From a virus: 32,880 nt of DNA. The stretch spans positions 1 through 32,880 of IMG/VR virus record IMGVR_UViG_3300033052_000128. One strand, written 5' to 3'. Both the position numbers and the translations under genes were made by a program. Shown one piece after another: positions 6,684 to 15,066 of the stretch (position 1 is its first letter; each line of letters begins with the position of its first letter). The notes beneath the pieces are model-generated. The model saw nothing but the letters and a program-made list of their open reading frames with translations, ran no database searches and was not told where the DNA came from.

Positions 6684-8677
6684 TGAACATCCATGTCGCC
6701 AATACGGCGGCGCTGGCCTGGACGGCGATGGGCGACGCCCTGGAGCCGCCGCCGGTCATCGACTATCTGGCGTTCGCTGAGGAGAACATCGTCTTTTCGA
6801 AGCGGGAGAGCCCGCTTCCCGGTCCCTACAGCCGGGCGCAGTTCCCGCTGTTCGACGCCATTCTCGGCGCGTTCGGACCGGATGATCCCTGCCGCATCGT
6901 CAGCTTGGCCAAGTCGGCGCAGGTCGGCGGGACGGTGCTGGCGAATATCTTCACCCTGGGGTCGATGATCCTGGACACGGGCGATTTCCTCTACGTCCAC
7001 CCGACCGAAGAGAACGGGTCGCGCTGGTCGAAGATGAAGCTGTCGCCGATGATCCGGGGACTGGCGGCTGCTCGCCGGCTGTTTCCGGAGAAGTCTCGGG
7101 ACGGGGCGAACTCGGTCCTGTTCAAAGAGCGGATCGACCGCCGGGGCGCGATCCAGATCGCGGGGGCCAACTCCCCGGCCGGCTTGTCTCAGGTGTCCAT
7201 GCCTCGCCAGGTGCAGGACGATCTGGCGAAGTGGGAGATGAACGCGGCCGGCGATCCGGAGACACAGGCCGATACGCGGTCCTGGGGTTTCGAGTTCGCC
7301 AAGATCTTCAAGGTCTCGACGCCGTTGGTGATGCCGGGGTGCCGGATCACGAAAAACCTGGAGGCGGGGAGCCAGGAATATCCGGAGGTTCCCTGTCCGC
7401 ACTGCGACGCCTACCAGGTGCTGGAGTGGGCCAATATGCTGGCCCAGCTGGACGAGGCGGCGCCGGAGAAGGCGCATTTCACCTGCGTCGAATGCGGGTG
7501 CGAGATTCACGAGCACCACAGGGCGGCCATGGTCGCCCGCGTGCGCTGGGTGGCGCGGCGTCCGCACATGATGCGGCAGCACCGGTCGTTCTGGCTGTGG
7601 TGCGCCTATTTCCCGCTCCAAAGCTGGGAGGGCATCGCGCGTCGCTGGTTCGCCGCCAAGGGCGACGCCGCTGGCGAACAGGTGTTCATGAACGACGTCG
7701 CGGGCCTGCCCTATCGGTCGGCGGACGAGGCGGTTGATTGGGAAGTCCTGCGAGATCGGGCGTCTGAAAGCGACTATGTGCGCGGGCGGATTCCGGCCGG
7801 CGGGTTGCTGGTCACGGTCGGAGTCGACTGTCAGGGCGACCGGGTCGAGTGGCAGGTGGTCGTTTGGGGCCGGGATTTTCGCCGCTGGATCGTCGATGTC
7901 GGGGTGTTCCCCGGCCACATCAGCGACGCCAAATGCCAGAAGCTGCTGGACGGGCTGCTGGAACAGACCTGGTTGAACGCCCACGGGCGGCGATTGGGCG
8001 TGGATCTTCTGGCCATCGACGGCAACGCCTGGACCGAGGACGTCTGGGGCTTCGCGCGACGCCACCCGGCGGGCCGGGTGATCATGGTTCGGGGCGCCAA
8101 CTCGGAAAATGCGCCCCTGCTGGAGCGGGTCCGCAAGGAACGCAACAGGGCCGGAAAGCTGCTGAAGTACAGCCGTCGGTTCTACAACTTCGGCACGTCC
8201 ACGCTGAAGATGGCGCTGTATCGCAACCTGGCGCGGCTGGACCCGCTGGGCCGGGGGTTTATCGGCCTGCCGAAGGGTCTGGAGGACGAGTTCTTCCGCC
8301 AACTGACGGCCGAACGGCGTAAGCCGATCAAGAGACGCGACGGTTTTACCGTCTATCAGTGGGTCAAGGACCCCGCCCAAGCCAACGAAGGCCTGGACAC
8401 CCACCTTCAAGCCGAGGCCGCCGCGATCCGCCTGGGCGTGCGCAGCCTGCCCGACCGGACCTGGGACCAGCTGGAAGCCGAGCGGGATTGTCCGCCTGAG
8501 ACAGGTCAGCTGGATCTGGAAGATTTGATGATGGCGACGACGTCGGCCGACGCGAGCGCCGCTCGCATCGTCGAGGAAGAGCCTGCCGCACAGCCCAGCG
8601 ACCGGTCCGATCCGGAGCCGGGCCTGACGGATAACGACTGGATCGGCATAGGCGCCGGAGAGGACTGGATCGGATGA
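6683..8677 (+). CDS. Terminase large subunit, GpA family
   Basis: This 664-residue protein has the length and plan of lambda GpA-type packaging ATPase-nucleases. The N-terminal ATPase carries a deviant Walker A in SLAKSAQVGGTVL (about 74-86) like other GpA proteins, and the Walker B region is not plain by eye. A zinc-binding pair CPHC (238-241) and CVEC (268-271) lies between the domains. The nuclease domain starts near LLVTVGVDCQGDRVEWQVVV (about 375), with the conserved Asp in VGVDCQGD, and has a second acidic patch in LLAIDGNAWTEDVWG. It cuts cos and pumps DNA into the prohead with the small subunit encoded upstream. It overlaps the next gene by 4 bases. This predicts cos-type genome ends. 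Confidence 0.92.
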   Translation: MNIHVANTAALAWTAMGDALEPPPVIDYLAFAEENIVFSKRESPLPGPYSRAQFPLFDAILGAFGPDDPCRIVSLAKSAQVGGTVLANIFTLGSMILDTGDFLYVHPTEENGSRWSKMKLSPMIRGLAAARRLFPEKSRDGANSVLFKERIDRRGAIQIAGANSPAGLSQVSMPRQVQDDLAKWEMNAAGDPETQADTRSWGFEFAKIFKVSTPLVMPGCRITKNLEAGSQEYPEVPCPHCDAYQVLEWANMLAQLDEAAPEKAHFTCVECGCEIHEHHRAAMVARVRWVARRPHMMRQHRSFWLWCAYFPLQSWEGIARRWFAAKGDAAGEQVFMNDVAGLPYRSADEAVDWEVLRDRASESDYVRGRIPAGGLLVTVGVDCQGDRVEWQVVVWGRDFRRWIVDVGVFPGHISDAKCQKLLDGLLEQTWLNAHGRRLGVDLLAIDGNAWTEDVWGFARRHPAGRVIMVRGANSENAPLLERVRKERNRAGKLLKYSRRFYNFGTSTLKMALYRNLARLDPLGRGFIGLPKGLEDEFFRQLTAERRKPIKRRDGFTVYQWVKDPAQANEGLDTHLQAEAAAIRLGVRSLPDRTWDQLEAERDCPPETGQLDLEDLMMATTSADASAARIVEEEPAAQPSDRSDPEPGLTDNDWIGIGAGEDWIG

Positions 8678-8883
8678 CCGACTATTCGGCCGAGATCGCG
8701 GCCCTGTATTCCGCGCTCGCCAACGACACCCTGCGGGTGAAGGTCGGCGACAAGGACACGACCTTCCACACGGCCGCCGAGATCGAAAAGCGCATCGCGA
8801 TCCTGACGCGGGCGCAGGCTTCGGCCAGCGTGGCCGCCGCGCCCCGGTTCGGCAGCACCCTGGCCGCGTTCGGAGACGACTGA
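8674..8883 (+). CDS. gpW-like head-tail joining protein
   Basis: This small 69-residue protein lies between large terminase and portal, exactly where lambda has gpW. The sequence has an N-terminal helix (AEIAALYSALAND), a beta hairpin (TLRVKVGDKDTTFHT) and a second helix (AAEIEKRIAILTRAQAS), as in the gpW alpha+beta fold. gpW-type proteins attach under the portal after packaging and let the tail join. The gene overlaps the terminase by 4 bases (ATGA) and the portal by 1 base. Assignment rests on length, fold pattern and place. Confidence 0.75.
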   Translation: MTDYSAEIAALYSALANDTLRVKVGDKDTTFHTAAEIEKRIAILTRAQASASVAAAPRFGSTLAAFGDD

Positions 8884-10409
8884 TGCTTGATCGTCTGATT
8901 TCGGCCGTCTCGCCCCGCCTCGGCTACCAACGGGAAGCTTACCGCGTCGGCCTGGACGATCTGCGGCGTCAACGGTCTTACGCCGCCGGGGACCGTGGCC
9001 GCCTCAGTCGGGACTGGCGTGGGGATGCGCGGTCGCCCGACGCGGCCATATCGGGCGATTTGGGTCTGATGCGCGGGCGTCAACGCCGCATGGTCCGCAG
9101 CAATCCGCTGCTGGCCGCGCTGAAGCGGAATCTGATCGTCGGCCTGGTCGGCGACGGGATCACGGTTCGGGTGCTGCACGGCGACCCTGTCGTTCGGGAA
9201 AGGGCGCAGCGGCGTTGGGACGAGTTCTGCGCCCGCCCCTTGGATGGCCGCGACGATTTCTACGGCATCCAGCGCCAAGCCGTGTCGGGCATGATCGACG
9301 CCGACTGCCTGTTGGTGTGGATGCCGGAGGACGGCAAGCCGGACCAGCGAGTCATGGTGATCTCGGGCGACTACCTCGACCACACCCTGACCCAGACCCT
9401 AAACGGCGGCGCTAAGATCGTGATGGGCGTCGAGTATGACCGGGCCAATCGCGTGGTCGCCTATCACATCTGGGAGGATCATCCGGGCGACCTGATCATG
9501 GCCAACGCCGGCAAGCGCCGTCGGGTCGATGCGCGTGACGTGGACCTGGTCTATGAGCGGCTTGAGCCCGGCATGACGCGGGGCGTTCCGCTGATGCACG
9601 CCAGCCTGGAGACCGAACACGAGCGGTCCGAAACCAAGCGCGCCATCCGCGTGAAGAAGCGGATCGAGGCCTGTCTGGCGCTGTTCCGTCGGCCGGGCGA
9701 CGGCGGCGAAGCCTTCGCATGGGGCGAACAGGAGAAGCGGGCCAGCGGCCAATATCAGGAGCAACTGCGGCCGGGCATGATCATCTATGGTCAGCCCGGA
9801 GAAGAGGCGCCCACGGCCATCGCGCCTTCGTCCTCGGGCGACGGCGACGGCTTCCTGCGTACCGAGGCGATGCAGGTCTGCGCGGGCATCGGCGTGCCCT
9901 ATCATCTGGGGACGGGGGACTACAGCCAGTCCAACTTCACCAGCATGCGCAGCGAGAACATCGCCTATCACGCGCGGCTGGACGACTGGACGCAACACAC
10001 CCTTGACCCGTCGTTCATCGGCCCCGCCTTCCGTCGTGTGATGCGGTTGGGCGTGCTGGAGGGCGACGCCGAACTGGCCACGGTCCGGTATGAAGTCCTG
10101 GCGCCGCCGCGCGCCCTGACCGATCCGCTGAAAGAGATCATGGCCAAGGTGATCGAGGCCCGCGCCATCCCCGGCGCCATGGCCCGCCTACTGTCGTCCT
10201 ACGGGATGGATATCGAAGGGGCGATGAAGGCCCAGGCTGAAATCAACGGTCTGATCGACCAATATCAAATCGCTCTGGACACCGATCCACGACGCGTGAA
10301 CGGCAGCGGTGGCCTCCAACCGGCCGTCGGATACCTGAGACCCAAGGGCGACGGCGACCAGGCCCTTCGCTCCCTGTTGAGCCAAGCCCTCGGCCTGATC
10401 GAGGACTGA
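8883..10409 (+). CDS. Portal protein, lambda gpB family
   Basis: This 508-residue protein fits lambda-type portals (lambda gpB 533). Typical stretches are the N-terminal RSPDAAISGDLGLMRGRQRRMVRSNPLLAALKRNLIVGLVGDGI region, the EVLxP/YSQSNFTSMRSE segment (GTGDYSQSNFTSMRSENIAY, about residue 343-362), which is strongly conserved, and the C-terminal helical crown. It forms the dodecameric DNA entry ring of the head and docks terminase, then the connector. It starts 1 base into the upstream stop and is followed after 12 bases by the capsid gene with its own Shine-Dalgarno (GAGAGGAA). Confidence 0.9.
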   Translation: MLDRLISAVSPRLGYQREAYRVGLDDLRRQRSYAAGDRGRLSRDWRGDARSPDAAISGDLGLMRGRQRRMVRSNPLLAALKRNLIVGLVGDGITVRVLHGDPVVRERAQRRWDEFCARPLDGRDDFYGIQRQAVSGMIDADCLLVWMPEDGKPDQRVMVISGDYLDHTLTQTLNGGAKIVMGVEYDRANRVVAYHIWEDHPGDLIMANAGKRRRVDARDVDLVYERLEPGMTRGVPLMHASLETEHERSETKRAIRVKKRIEACLALFRRPGDGGEAFAWGEQEKRASGQYQEQLRPGMIIYGQPGEEAPTAIAPSSSGDGDGFLRTEAMQVCAGIGVPYHLGTGDYSQSNFTSMRSENIAYHARLDDWTQHTLDPSFIGPAFRRVMRLGVLEGDAELATVRYEVLAPPRALTDPLKEIMAKVIEARAIPGAMARLLSSYGMDIEGAMKAQAEINGLIDQYQIALDTDPRRVNGSGGLQPAVGYLRPKGDGDQALRSLLSQALGLIED

Positions 10410-10421
10410 GAGGAACCCGAC

Positions 10422-12527
10422 ATGAACAATGTTCTCGCCTCCCGCGTCGGCGGGCCGCGCACCCTTGTCCGCGATCAACCGGCACCGGTCCAGGAACGGC
10501 GCGGCGGCGCGCCGGCGGCGCAGCAAAGCCGCTACGTCGCCTTCACCGGCGGCAGCTACAACGCCGACACCCGCACGGTGGAGGCAGTCCTGGCGACGGG
10601 CTCACGCGTCCAACGCCTGTGGTGGTCCGAAGAGCTGGACATGGGCGCCGGCGCGATCGACCTCGCCCGCGTCAACCAGAACCAAGTCCGGTTCCTGTTC
10701 AATCACAACTCGAACGACGTCATTGGCGTCGTCGAGCGAATCTGGATGGAAGGCGCCGCGCTGTGCGCCGTCATCCGCTTCGCCGACACGCCACGCGGCC
10801 GCGAGTTCGCCGGTATGGTTCAGCGTAGCGAACTGACCGGGATCTCCATCGGCTACCAGGTGCGAAACTGGAAGCTGGTCGAGGTTCTGGAGAACGACCA
10901 CGAAATCTGGCGCGCCACGGACTGGGAGCTTTTGGAAGCCTCCCTTGTCTCGGTGCCCGCCGATCCGAACGCCGGGGTTCGGTCCCTACAACCCGGCCAA
11001 CCCAGCGGTTCCGCCGCTCCCCAACCCTCCGAGGATGACATGAGACGATCCCTTATGGCGGGCGGCATGCTGGCCGCCTTCGGCGCAGCGCGCGCCCTGT
11101 TCCAACCCAACACCGATCAAGGCGGCGGCCAGCCTGCGGCCCCTGCCGCTCCGGCGGCTCCGGCCGCTCCTGCCGCGCCTGAAAGCCGCGCCGCGCCGGT
11201 CCAACCGGCTCCTGCCGCGCCTGCCGCTCCGGCGGCTCCGGCCCCCGCCGCCGAACGGGCCCTGAGCCCCACCGAAATGCTGCAGCTGCAGGACCAGGCC
11301 CGCAGCCTGGGCGTCGAGACCAATGTGCGCGGCGCGTTCGAGGCGGCTGGCGCCGACTATGCGTCGGTCTCGCGCGCCATTCTGGAGGCCGCCGCCGCGC
11401 GCCAGGCGGCCAACACCCAGAACCTGCCGACGGGCGTGTCGCTCGGGGTGATCGTCAACGACGAACGCGACACCCAGCGCAGCGGCATTCGCGCCGCCAT
11501 CCTGCACGGTCTGCGGACCGGAAACGGCGGTCAAGCCGAACTGCCGGCCGAAGCCCAGCCCTATGCGCGCCACAGCCTGTCGGATCTGGCCATGGTCAGC
11601 CTGGGCGAACGCACCGCCCCGCGCTCGACCGCCGACCGGATCGAACTTTATGAGCGGGCCTTCCACACCACTTCGGACTTCCCGCTGCTGCTGTCGGGCG
11701 CGTTGAACCAGCGGCTGGCCGAGCAATATCGTGTGGCCGCACCGATCTATCGCAGCATCGCGCAGCAGATGACCTTCGTGGACTTCCGTCCGCATGAAGT
11801 GCTGCGTCCCGGCGACTTCCCGACCTTGAAGCCGGTCAACGAGGCCGGCGAGATCAAGTTCGGCACCTTCGGCGAAGGCCACGAGAAGGTGGCCGTGGGC
11901 GCCTACGGCATTCAGTTCGGCCTGTCGCGCCAACTGATGATCAACGACCACATGGGCGCCATCGACCGCGTGCTGGCCAACCAGGGCAATATGATCGCCC
12001 TGTTCGAGGAATTCACCTTCTTCGCCATGAAGGCCGTCAACTCGGGCGACGGGCCGGTCCTGCTGGAAGACAACAAGGCCGTGTACCATGCCGACCATGG
12101 CAACAAGGCCGCCACGGGCACGGCGATCACCGAGGCCGCCCTGTCGGCCGGCCGCGCCGCCATCCGCAAGCAGAAGACGCCCGCAGGCGTGCAGATGGGG
12201 ACGCCGCCGTCGATCCTGCTGGTCTCGCCGGACAAGGAAACCGAGGCCGACAAGGCCACCGCCGCCCGTGCGAACGGCGAATACAACCCGTTCGAAGGCA
12301 AGCTGCGCACCGTCGTGGGCGGCCAGCTGACCGGCAACAGCTGGGAAATGTATGCGGACCAGACCTTCGGCGCGAACTGGACCTGGGGTCTGCTGGACGG
12401 CTTCACCGCCCCGCGCCTGCGGGTCGAGAACGTGTTCGGACAGCAGGGCGTGAAGATCTCGCTGGAGCACGACTTCGGTTGCGGCGCCCAGGACTTCCGC
12501 TTCGGCTACCGCAACGCGGGCGCCTAA
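10422..12527 (+). CDS. Prohead protease/major capsid fusion protein
   Basis: This single 701-residue chain covers two head jobs. Residues about 40-190 are an HK97-type (U35) prohead protease: the likely catalytic His95 lies in FLFNHNSNDVIG and the likely Ser142 in GISIGY, with a helix before it. A flexible linker (about 235-280) is almost only Ala and Pro. A helical delta-like scaffolding part follows (about 285-400). From about 405 comes a Mu gpT-like HK97-fold capsid protein, beginning HTTSDFPLLLSGALNQRLAE and ending in the conserved FGYRNAGA. The chain presumably assembles, cleaves itself within the linker or delta region, and leaves the mature capsid protein. Fusions of this kind are known in phages. 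No internal stop or slippery site is seen. A terminator-like hairpin follows. Confidence 0.88.
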   Translation: MNNVLASRVGGPRTLVRDQPAPVQERRGGAPAAQQSRYVAFTGGSYNADTRTVEAVLATGSRVQRLWWSEELDMGAGAIDLARVNQNQVRFLFNHNSNDVIGVVERIWMEGAALCAVIRFADTPRGREFAGMVQRSELTGISIGYQVRNWKLVEVLENDHEIWRATDWELLEASLVSVPADPNAGVRSLQPGQPSGSAAPQPSEDDMRRSLMAGGMLAAFGAARALFQPNTDQGGGQPAAPAAPAAPAAPAAPESRAAPVQPAPAAPAAPAAPAPAAERALSPTEMLQLQDQARSLGVETNVRGAFEAAGADYASVSRAILEAAAARQAANTQNLPTGVSLGVIVNDERDTQRSGIRAAILHGLRTGNGGQAELPAEAQPYARHSLSDLAMVSLGERTAPRSTADRIELYERAFHTTSDFPLLLSGALNQRLAEQYRVAAPIYRSIAQQMTFVDFRPHEVLRPGDFPTLKPVNEAGEIKFGTFGEGHEKVAVGAYGIQFGLSRQLMINDHMGAIDRVLANQGNMIALFEEFTFFAMKAVNSGDGPVLLEDNKAVYHADHGNKAATGTAITEAALSAGRAAIRKQKTPAGVQMGTPPSILLVSPDKETEADKATAARANGEYNPFEGKLRTVVGGQLTGNSWEMYADQTFGANWTWGLLDGFTAPRLRVENVFGQQGVKISLEHDFGCGAQDFRFGYRNAGA
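11137..11251 (+). repeat. Ala-Pro coding direct repeats in the capsid fusion linker
   Basis: A 23-base exact repeat starts at 11143 and again at 11221, and GCTCCTGCCGCGCCTG occurs at 11166 and 11208. Together they encode the Ala/Pro linker between the protease and the scaffold-capsid part. Such repeats can change in copy number by slippage, so linker length may vary between relatives. Confidence 0.8.
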
Positions 12528-12546
12528 CCCTTCCTCACCCTGGCCT

Positions 12547-12584
12547 GACGGGGCCGCAGCGACAGTTGCGGTCCCGTCTCTTTT
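12547..12584 (+). terminator. Terminator-like hairpin directly after the capsid gene
   Basis: GACGGGGCCGCA (12547-12558) pairs with TGCGGTCCCGTC (12567-12578) over 12 positions with one G-T wobble and an 8-base loop. TCTCTTTT follows. The hairpin lies inside the late operon, 20 bases after the capsid stop. It may terminate part of the transcripts or protect the 3' end of the capsid message. Confidence 0.65.
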
Positions 12585-12621
12585 CGCCGTCCGGCCAGCG
12601 GCGATCTGAAGGATCATCACC

Positions 12622-12957
12622 ATGAAGAATTATGTTCAACACGGCGACACCCTGGACCTCATCGCTCCGACGGGCGGCGTTCTCTCGGGCAAGCCGGTCA
12701 AGATCGGCGGCCAGGTCGTCGTTCCGCAAGTCAGCGCCGCAGAGGGCGCGGTCTTCACCGCCAAGACGACGGGCGTGTTCACCGTCGCCGCCGCGTCGGG
12801 ACAGGCCTGGGCCGCCCTGGTCACCGTCTATTGGGACGACACGGCCAAGGCGTTCACCACCACGGCCTCGGGCAACACCAAGTGCGGCCACTCCGGCCCG
12901 CTGGGCAAGGCCTCGGGCGACGTCCTGGCGGACGTCAAGCTGATCCCGACCGTCTGA
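12622..12957 (+). CDS. DUF2190-family head decoration-type protein
   Basis: This 111-residue protein is mostly beta. The N-terminus MKNYVQHGDTLDLIAPTGGV and the pattern of a Gly-rich SGKPVKIGGQVVVP strand, then GVFTVAAASGQAWAALVTVYWD, match the DUF2190 family. That family is found next to major capsid genes, and several members decorate or stabilise the capsid shell at trimer positions. The start is the ATG after GAAGGATCATCACC, with GAAGGA as ribosome-binding site. The gene ends at 12955-12957 and overlaps the next by 1 base. The gap before it carries the hairpin described separately, so its expression may be set apart from the capsid gene. Confidence 0.82.
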   Translation: MKNYVQHGDTLDLIAPTGGVLSGKPVKIGGQVVVPQVSAAEGAVFTAKTTGVFTVAAASGQAWAALVTVYWDDTAKAFTTTASGNTKCGHSGPLGKASGDVLADVKLIPTV

Positions 12958-13304
12958 TGAGCATGGCGGGCCGTGAGGCGCGGATGCTGGACGCCATCTA
13001 CCGGGTCTATGGGCGTCCCGCCCAATGGATGCCGGCGGGAAGCGGCCAGACGATCACGCCCGTGGTCCGCCGTGACACCCGCGACGTGCAGGAAGGGTTT
13101 GGCGCAGGCGAGGTTCTGCTGCGGACCAATCTGATCTTCGTCCGGATCGACGAGTTCGCCTATCCGGACGTCCCGAGCAACGGCGACCGCGTCGAGATCG
13201 AACGGGCGGCCGGCGGCGTCGAGACCTTCCGCATTATTTCCGACCCGCGACTGACGCCCGACGGCCTGGAATGGCTGTGCGAGGCCAAGTCGCTGGACGC
13301 CTGA
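12957..13304 (+). CDS. Head-tail connector / stopper-type protein
   Basis: This 115-residue protein lies between the decoration protein and the tail terminator, where siphophages keep the gpFII-like head-tail attachment (stopper) protein. It is beta-rich: TITPVVRRDTRDVQEGFG, LRTNLIFVRIDEFAYPDVPSNGDRVEI, ETFRIISDPRLTPDGLEWLCEAK. The pattern of a loop followed by PxxGDxVEI and a last strand resembles stopper proteins of the Mu gp/FII type. The ATG at 12957 is fused to the upstream stop (TGATG); a second ATG two codons later is also possible. The assignment relies mainly on gene order. Confidence 0.65.
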   Translation: MSMAGREARMLDAIYRVYGRPAQWMPAGSGQTITPVVRRDTRDVQEGFGAGEVLLRTNLIFVRIDEFAYPDVPSNGDRVEIERAAGGVETFRIISDPRLTPDGLEWLCEAKSLDA

Positions 13305-13324
13305 CCGACCCGTCCGGAGCGCCC

Positions 13325-13759
13325 ATGCCAGTCCTGGACAAATGCTACGCCGTCATGGAGGCCGTGACCGCACTGGTTCGCGACGCCACGCCCGGCGGCG
13401 ACGTGCGGTTCAATCCGCCCAAGGCCTTTCGTCTGTCGCCTTACGGTTCGGTCGCGGTGTTTCCCGGCGAGGCCGAGGAGATGCCCGACTCGCCGTTGAG
13501 CAGCACCTTGTTGCAGCACAGCCTGCCGCTGTTCGTCGGCGGCGCCGAGACCCCGGAGGCGACGACCGCCGAGGCGGCGCGCGCCGTGACGGCCGCGATC
13601 GAGGCCGCCGTGTCGGCCAACCGGACCCTGGGCGGTCTGGTCGATTGGCTGCGGGTCTCGCCTGAGTTTTCCGGTCTGACATCCGTCGAGGCGCTGGGCG
13701 CCGAGGCGGCGGACTGGGCTTCCCTGAACCTGATCGCCGAATATTCGGTCGGTCGCTAA
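13325..13759 (+). CDS. Tail terminator / tail completion protein (gpU/Z-like)
   Basis: This 144-residue protein has an N-terminal helix (LDKCYAVMEAVTALVRDATP), a beta strand pair (DVRFNPPKAFRLSPYGSVAVFPGEAEE), and a C-terminal helix-strand (EAARAVTAAIEAAVSANRTL ... LNLIAEYSVGR). This is the alpha/beta pattern of tail terminator proteins that cap the tail tube at its head side. It lies directly before the tail tube gene, as in lambda-like phages. The ATG start at 13325 follows a GGAGC motif. A 14-base gap separates it from the tube gene, with CCGGAG as ribosome-binding site. Family membership is inferred from pattern and order. Confidence 0.65.
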   Translation: MPVLDKCYAVMEAVTALVRDATPGGDVRFNPPKAFRLSPYGSVAVFPGEAEEMPDSPLSSTLLQHSLPLFVGGAETPEATTAEAARAVTAAIEAAVSANRTLGGLVDWLRVSPEFSGLTSVEALGAEAADWASLNLIAEYSVGR

Positions 13760-13773
13760 CCCCGGAGATTCCC

Positions 13774-15066
13774 ATGGGTCGCGCACTAGGCTCCAACGTC
13801 CTTTCGGCGTTGGCTTTCGAACTCATCTATGGTCGCGCCGCCGCGAGCGGCTACACCCGCGTGCCGCTGGTGTCGTCCACTCTGGGGGACGAACAGGGCC
13901 TGGTCGAGGACGACGCCATCGGCCTGGGCCGCGAGCCCGGCGACGACGGCGACGACGTCGTCAACAATACGGGCGACGTGGTCATCCCCGTCGATGTCCG
14001 AGTGTTCGGCCTGTGGCTGAAGTCGATGCTGGGCGCGCCGCAGACCACCCAGGGCGTCGCCGCGAGCGGCGTCGTCACCTTTACGGCCCAGCCCGCGAAC
14101 AACGCCACCGTGACCCTGAACGGTCAGGCGATCACCTTCGTCACCGGAACGCCGGGGGCCAATCAGGTGAAGATCGGCGCGACCCTGGCCGACACCGTCG
14201 CCGCCGTGGTCGAGCACCTGAACCGCAGCGCCGTCACGGACGTCGCCGCCGCCCGATACGCCGCCGACCTGGACGGCACGAAAATCCTGGTGAAGCACAA
14301 GACCATCGGCACGGCCGGGAACAGCTTCACCCTTGCGGCGGGCACTTCGCCCGCGAGCAATGCGACGGTGAGTGGGGCCACCCTGGCGGGCGGTTCGACC
14401 ACGGGGCCGTACAATCACGTGTTCACGTCGGGCGCGATGACCCTGCCGTCGTGGTCGCTGGAACTGGGCTCTCCCGAGGTTCCCAGCTATCCGATCAATC
14501 TCGGCGGCGTCAGCAACACCCTGACCCTTCCGCTGGCGCGCAGCGGCAACTTCAACGCCACCCTGGCGGCGATCTGCCAGGGCGAGGACAAGCCTGCGGT
14601 CAGTTCGGCCGGGACGCCCGCCGAACTGGCATACGAGCGGTTCTCGCACTTCACCGGTCAGGTCGAGAGTTTCGGCGTGCCCCTGTCCGAAGTGACGTCA
14701 GGGTCGGTCGTGATCTCGAACGGGCTGTCGCCGGTGGAGGTGATCCGCAGCGACGGCAAGATCGGCGGCGTCGATCTGGGCAAGTTCAGCGTCGCCGTCG
14801 AACTGGCCATGTTGTTCGCCAACACCAAGATGCAGGACCGCGCGGCGGCGGGCGAGGACCAGGACCTGGTTGTGGGTTGGTCGAAGGGCGCGGCGGCGTC
14901 GCTGACCATCCGCGTGCCCCGGTTCAAGCTTCCGCGCAAGGCCAAGCGGTCGATCACCGGTCCCGGCGGGATCTCGGCTACTTACGCGGGCCGCGCCAAA
15001 AAGGACCCGCTGCTGAACCGTTCGGTGATCATCACCCTGGTCAACGACGTGGCCAGCTATGCTTAA
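13774..15066 (+). CDS. Major tail tube protein with inserted repeat-type domain
   Basis: This 430-residue protein is the expected tail tube subunit. The outer parts (residues 1-100 and 210-430) show the tube fold signature: a long N-terminal region GRALGSNVLSALAFELIYGR, and later YNHVFTSGAMTLPSWSLELG, FNATLAAICQGEDKP, LAYERFSHFTGQVESFGV. Residues about 103-205 form an extra domain (VTFTAQPANNATVTLNGQAI ... KIGATLADTVAAVVEHLNRS). It is a small alpha/beta unit common as an inserted decoration in phage tube and sheath proteins, here probably exposed on the tail. This makes the protein larger than lambda gpV (246 residues). It overlaps the assembly chaperone gene by 8 bases. Confidence 0.8.
   Translation: MGRALGSNVLSALAFELIYGRAAASGYTRVPLVSSTLGDEQGLVEDDAIGLGREPGDDGDDVVNNTGDVVIPVDVRVFGLWLKSMLGAPQTTQGVAASGVVTFTAQPANNATVTLNGQAITFVTGTPGANQVKIGATLADTVAAVVEHLNRSAVTDVAAARYAADLDGTKILVKHKTIGTAGNSFTLAAGTSPASNATVSGATLAGGSTTGPYNHVFTSGAMTLPSWSLELGSPEVPSYPINLGGVSNTLTLPLARSGNFNATLAAICQGEDKPAVSSAGTPAELAYERFSHFTGQVESFGVPLSEVTSGSVVISNGLSPVEVIRSDGKIGGVDLGKFSVAVELAMLFANTKMQDRAAAGEDQDLVVGWSKGAAASLTIRVPRFKLPRKAKRSITGPGGISATYAGRAKKDPLLNRSVIITLVNDVASYA

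Noticed and set aside
6512-8410. 632-codon minus strand frame opposite the large terminase
   Set aside because: Same kind of shadow; no recognisable motif, and it lies fully over an established gene.
11137-11251. Repeat cluster as a possible CRISPR-like or regulatory array
   Set aside because: The repeats are in frame and code for an Ala/Pro linker; no spacers of constant length.
10986-12623. 545-codon minus strand frame opposite the capsid fusion
   Set aside because: Shadow frame, with Gly/Arg repeats mirroring the Ala/Pro linker DNA.
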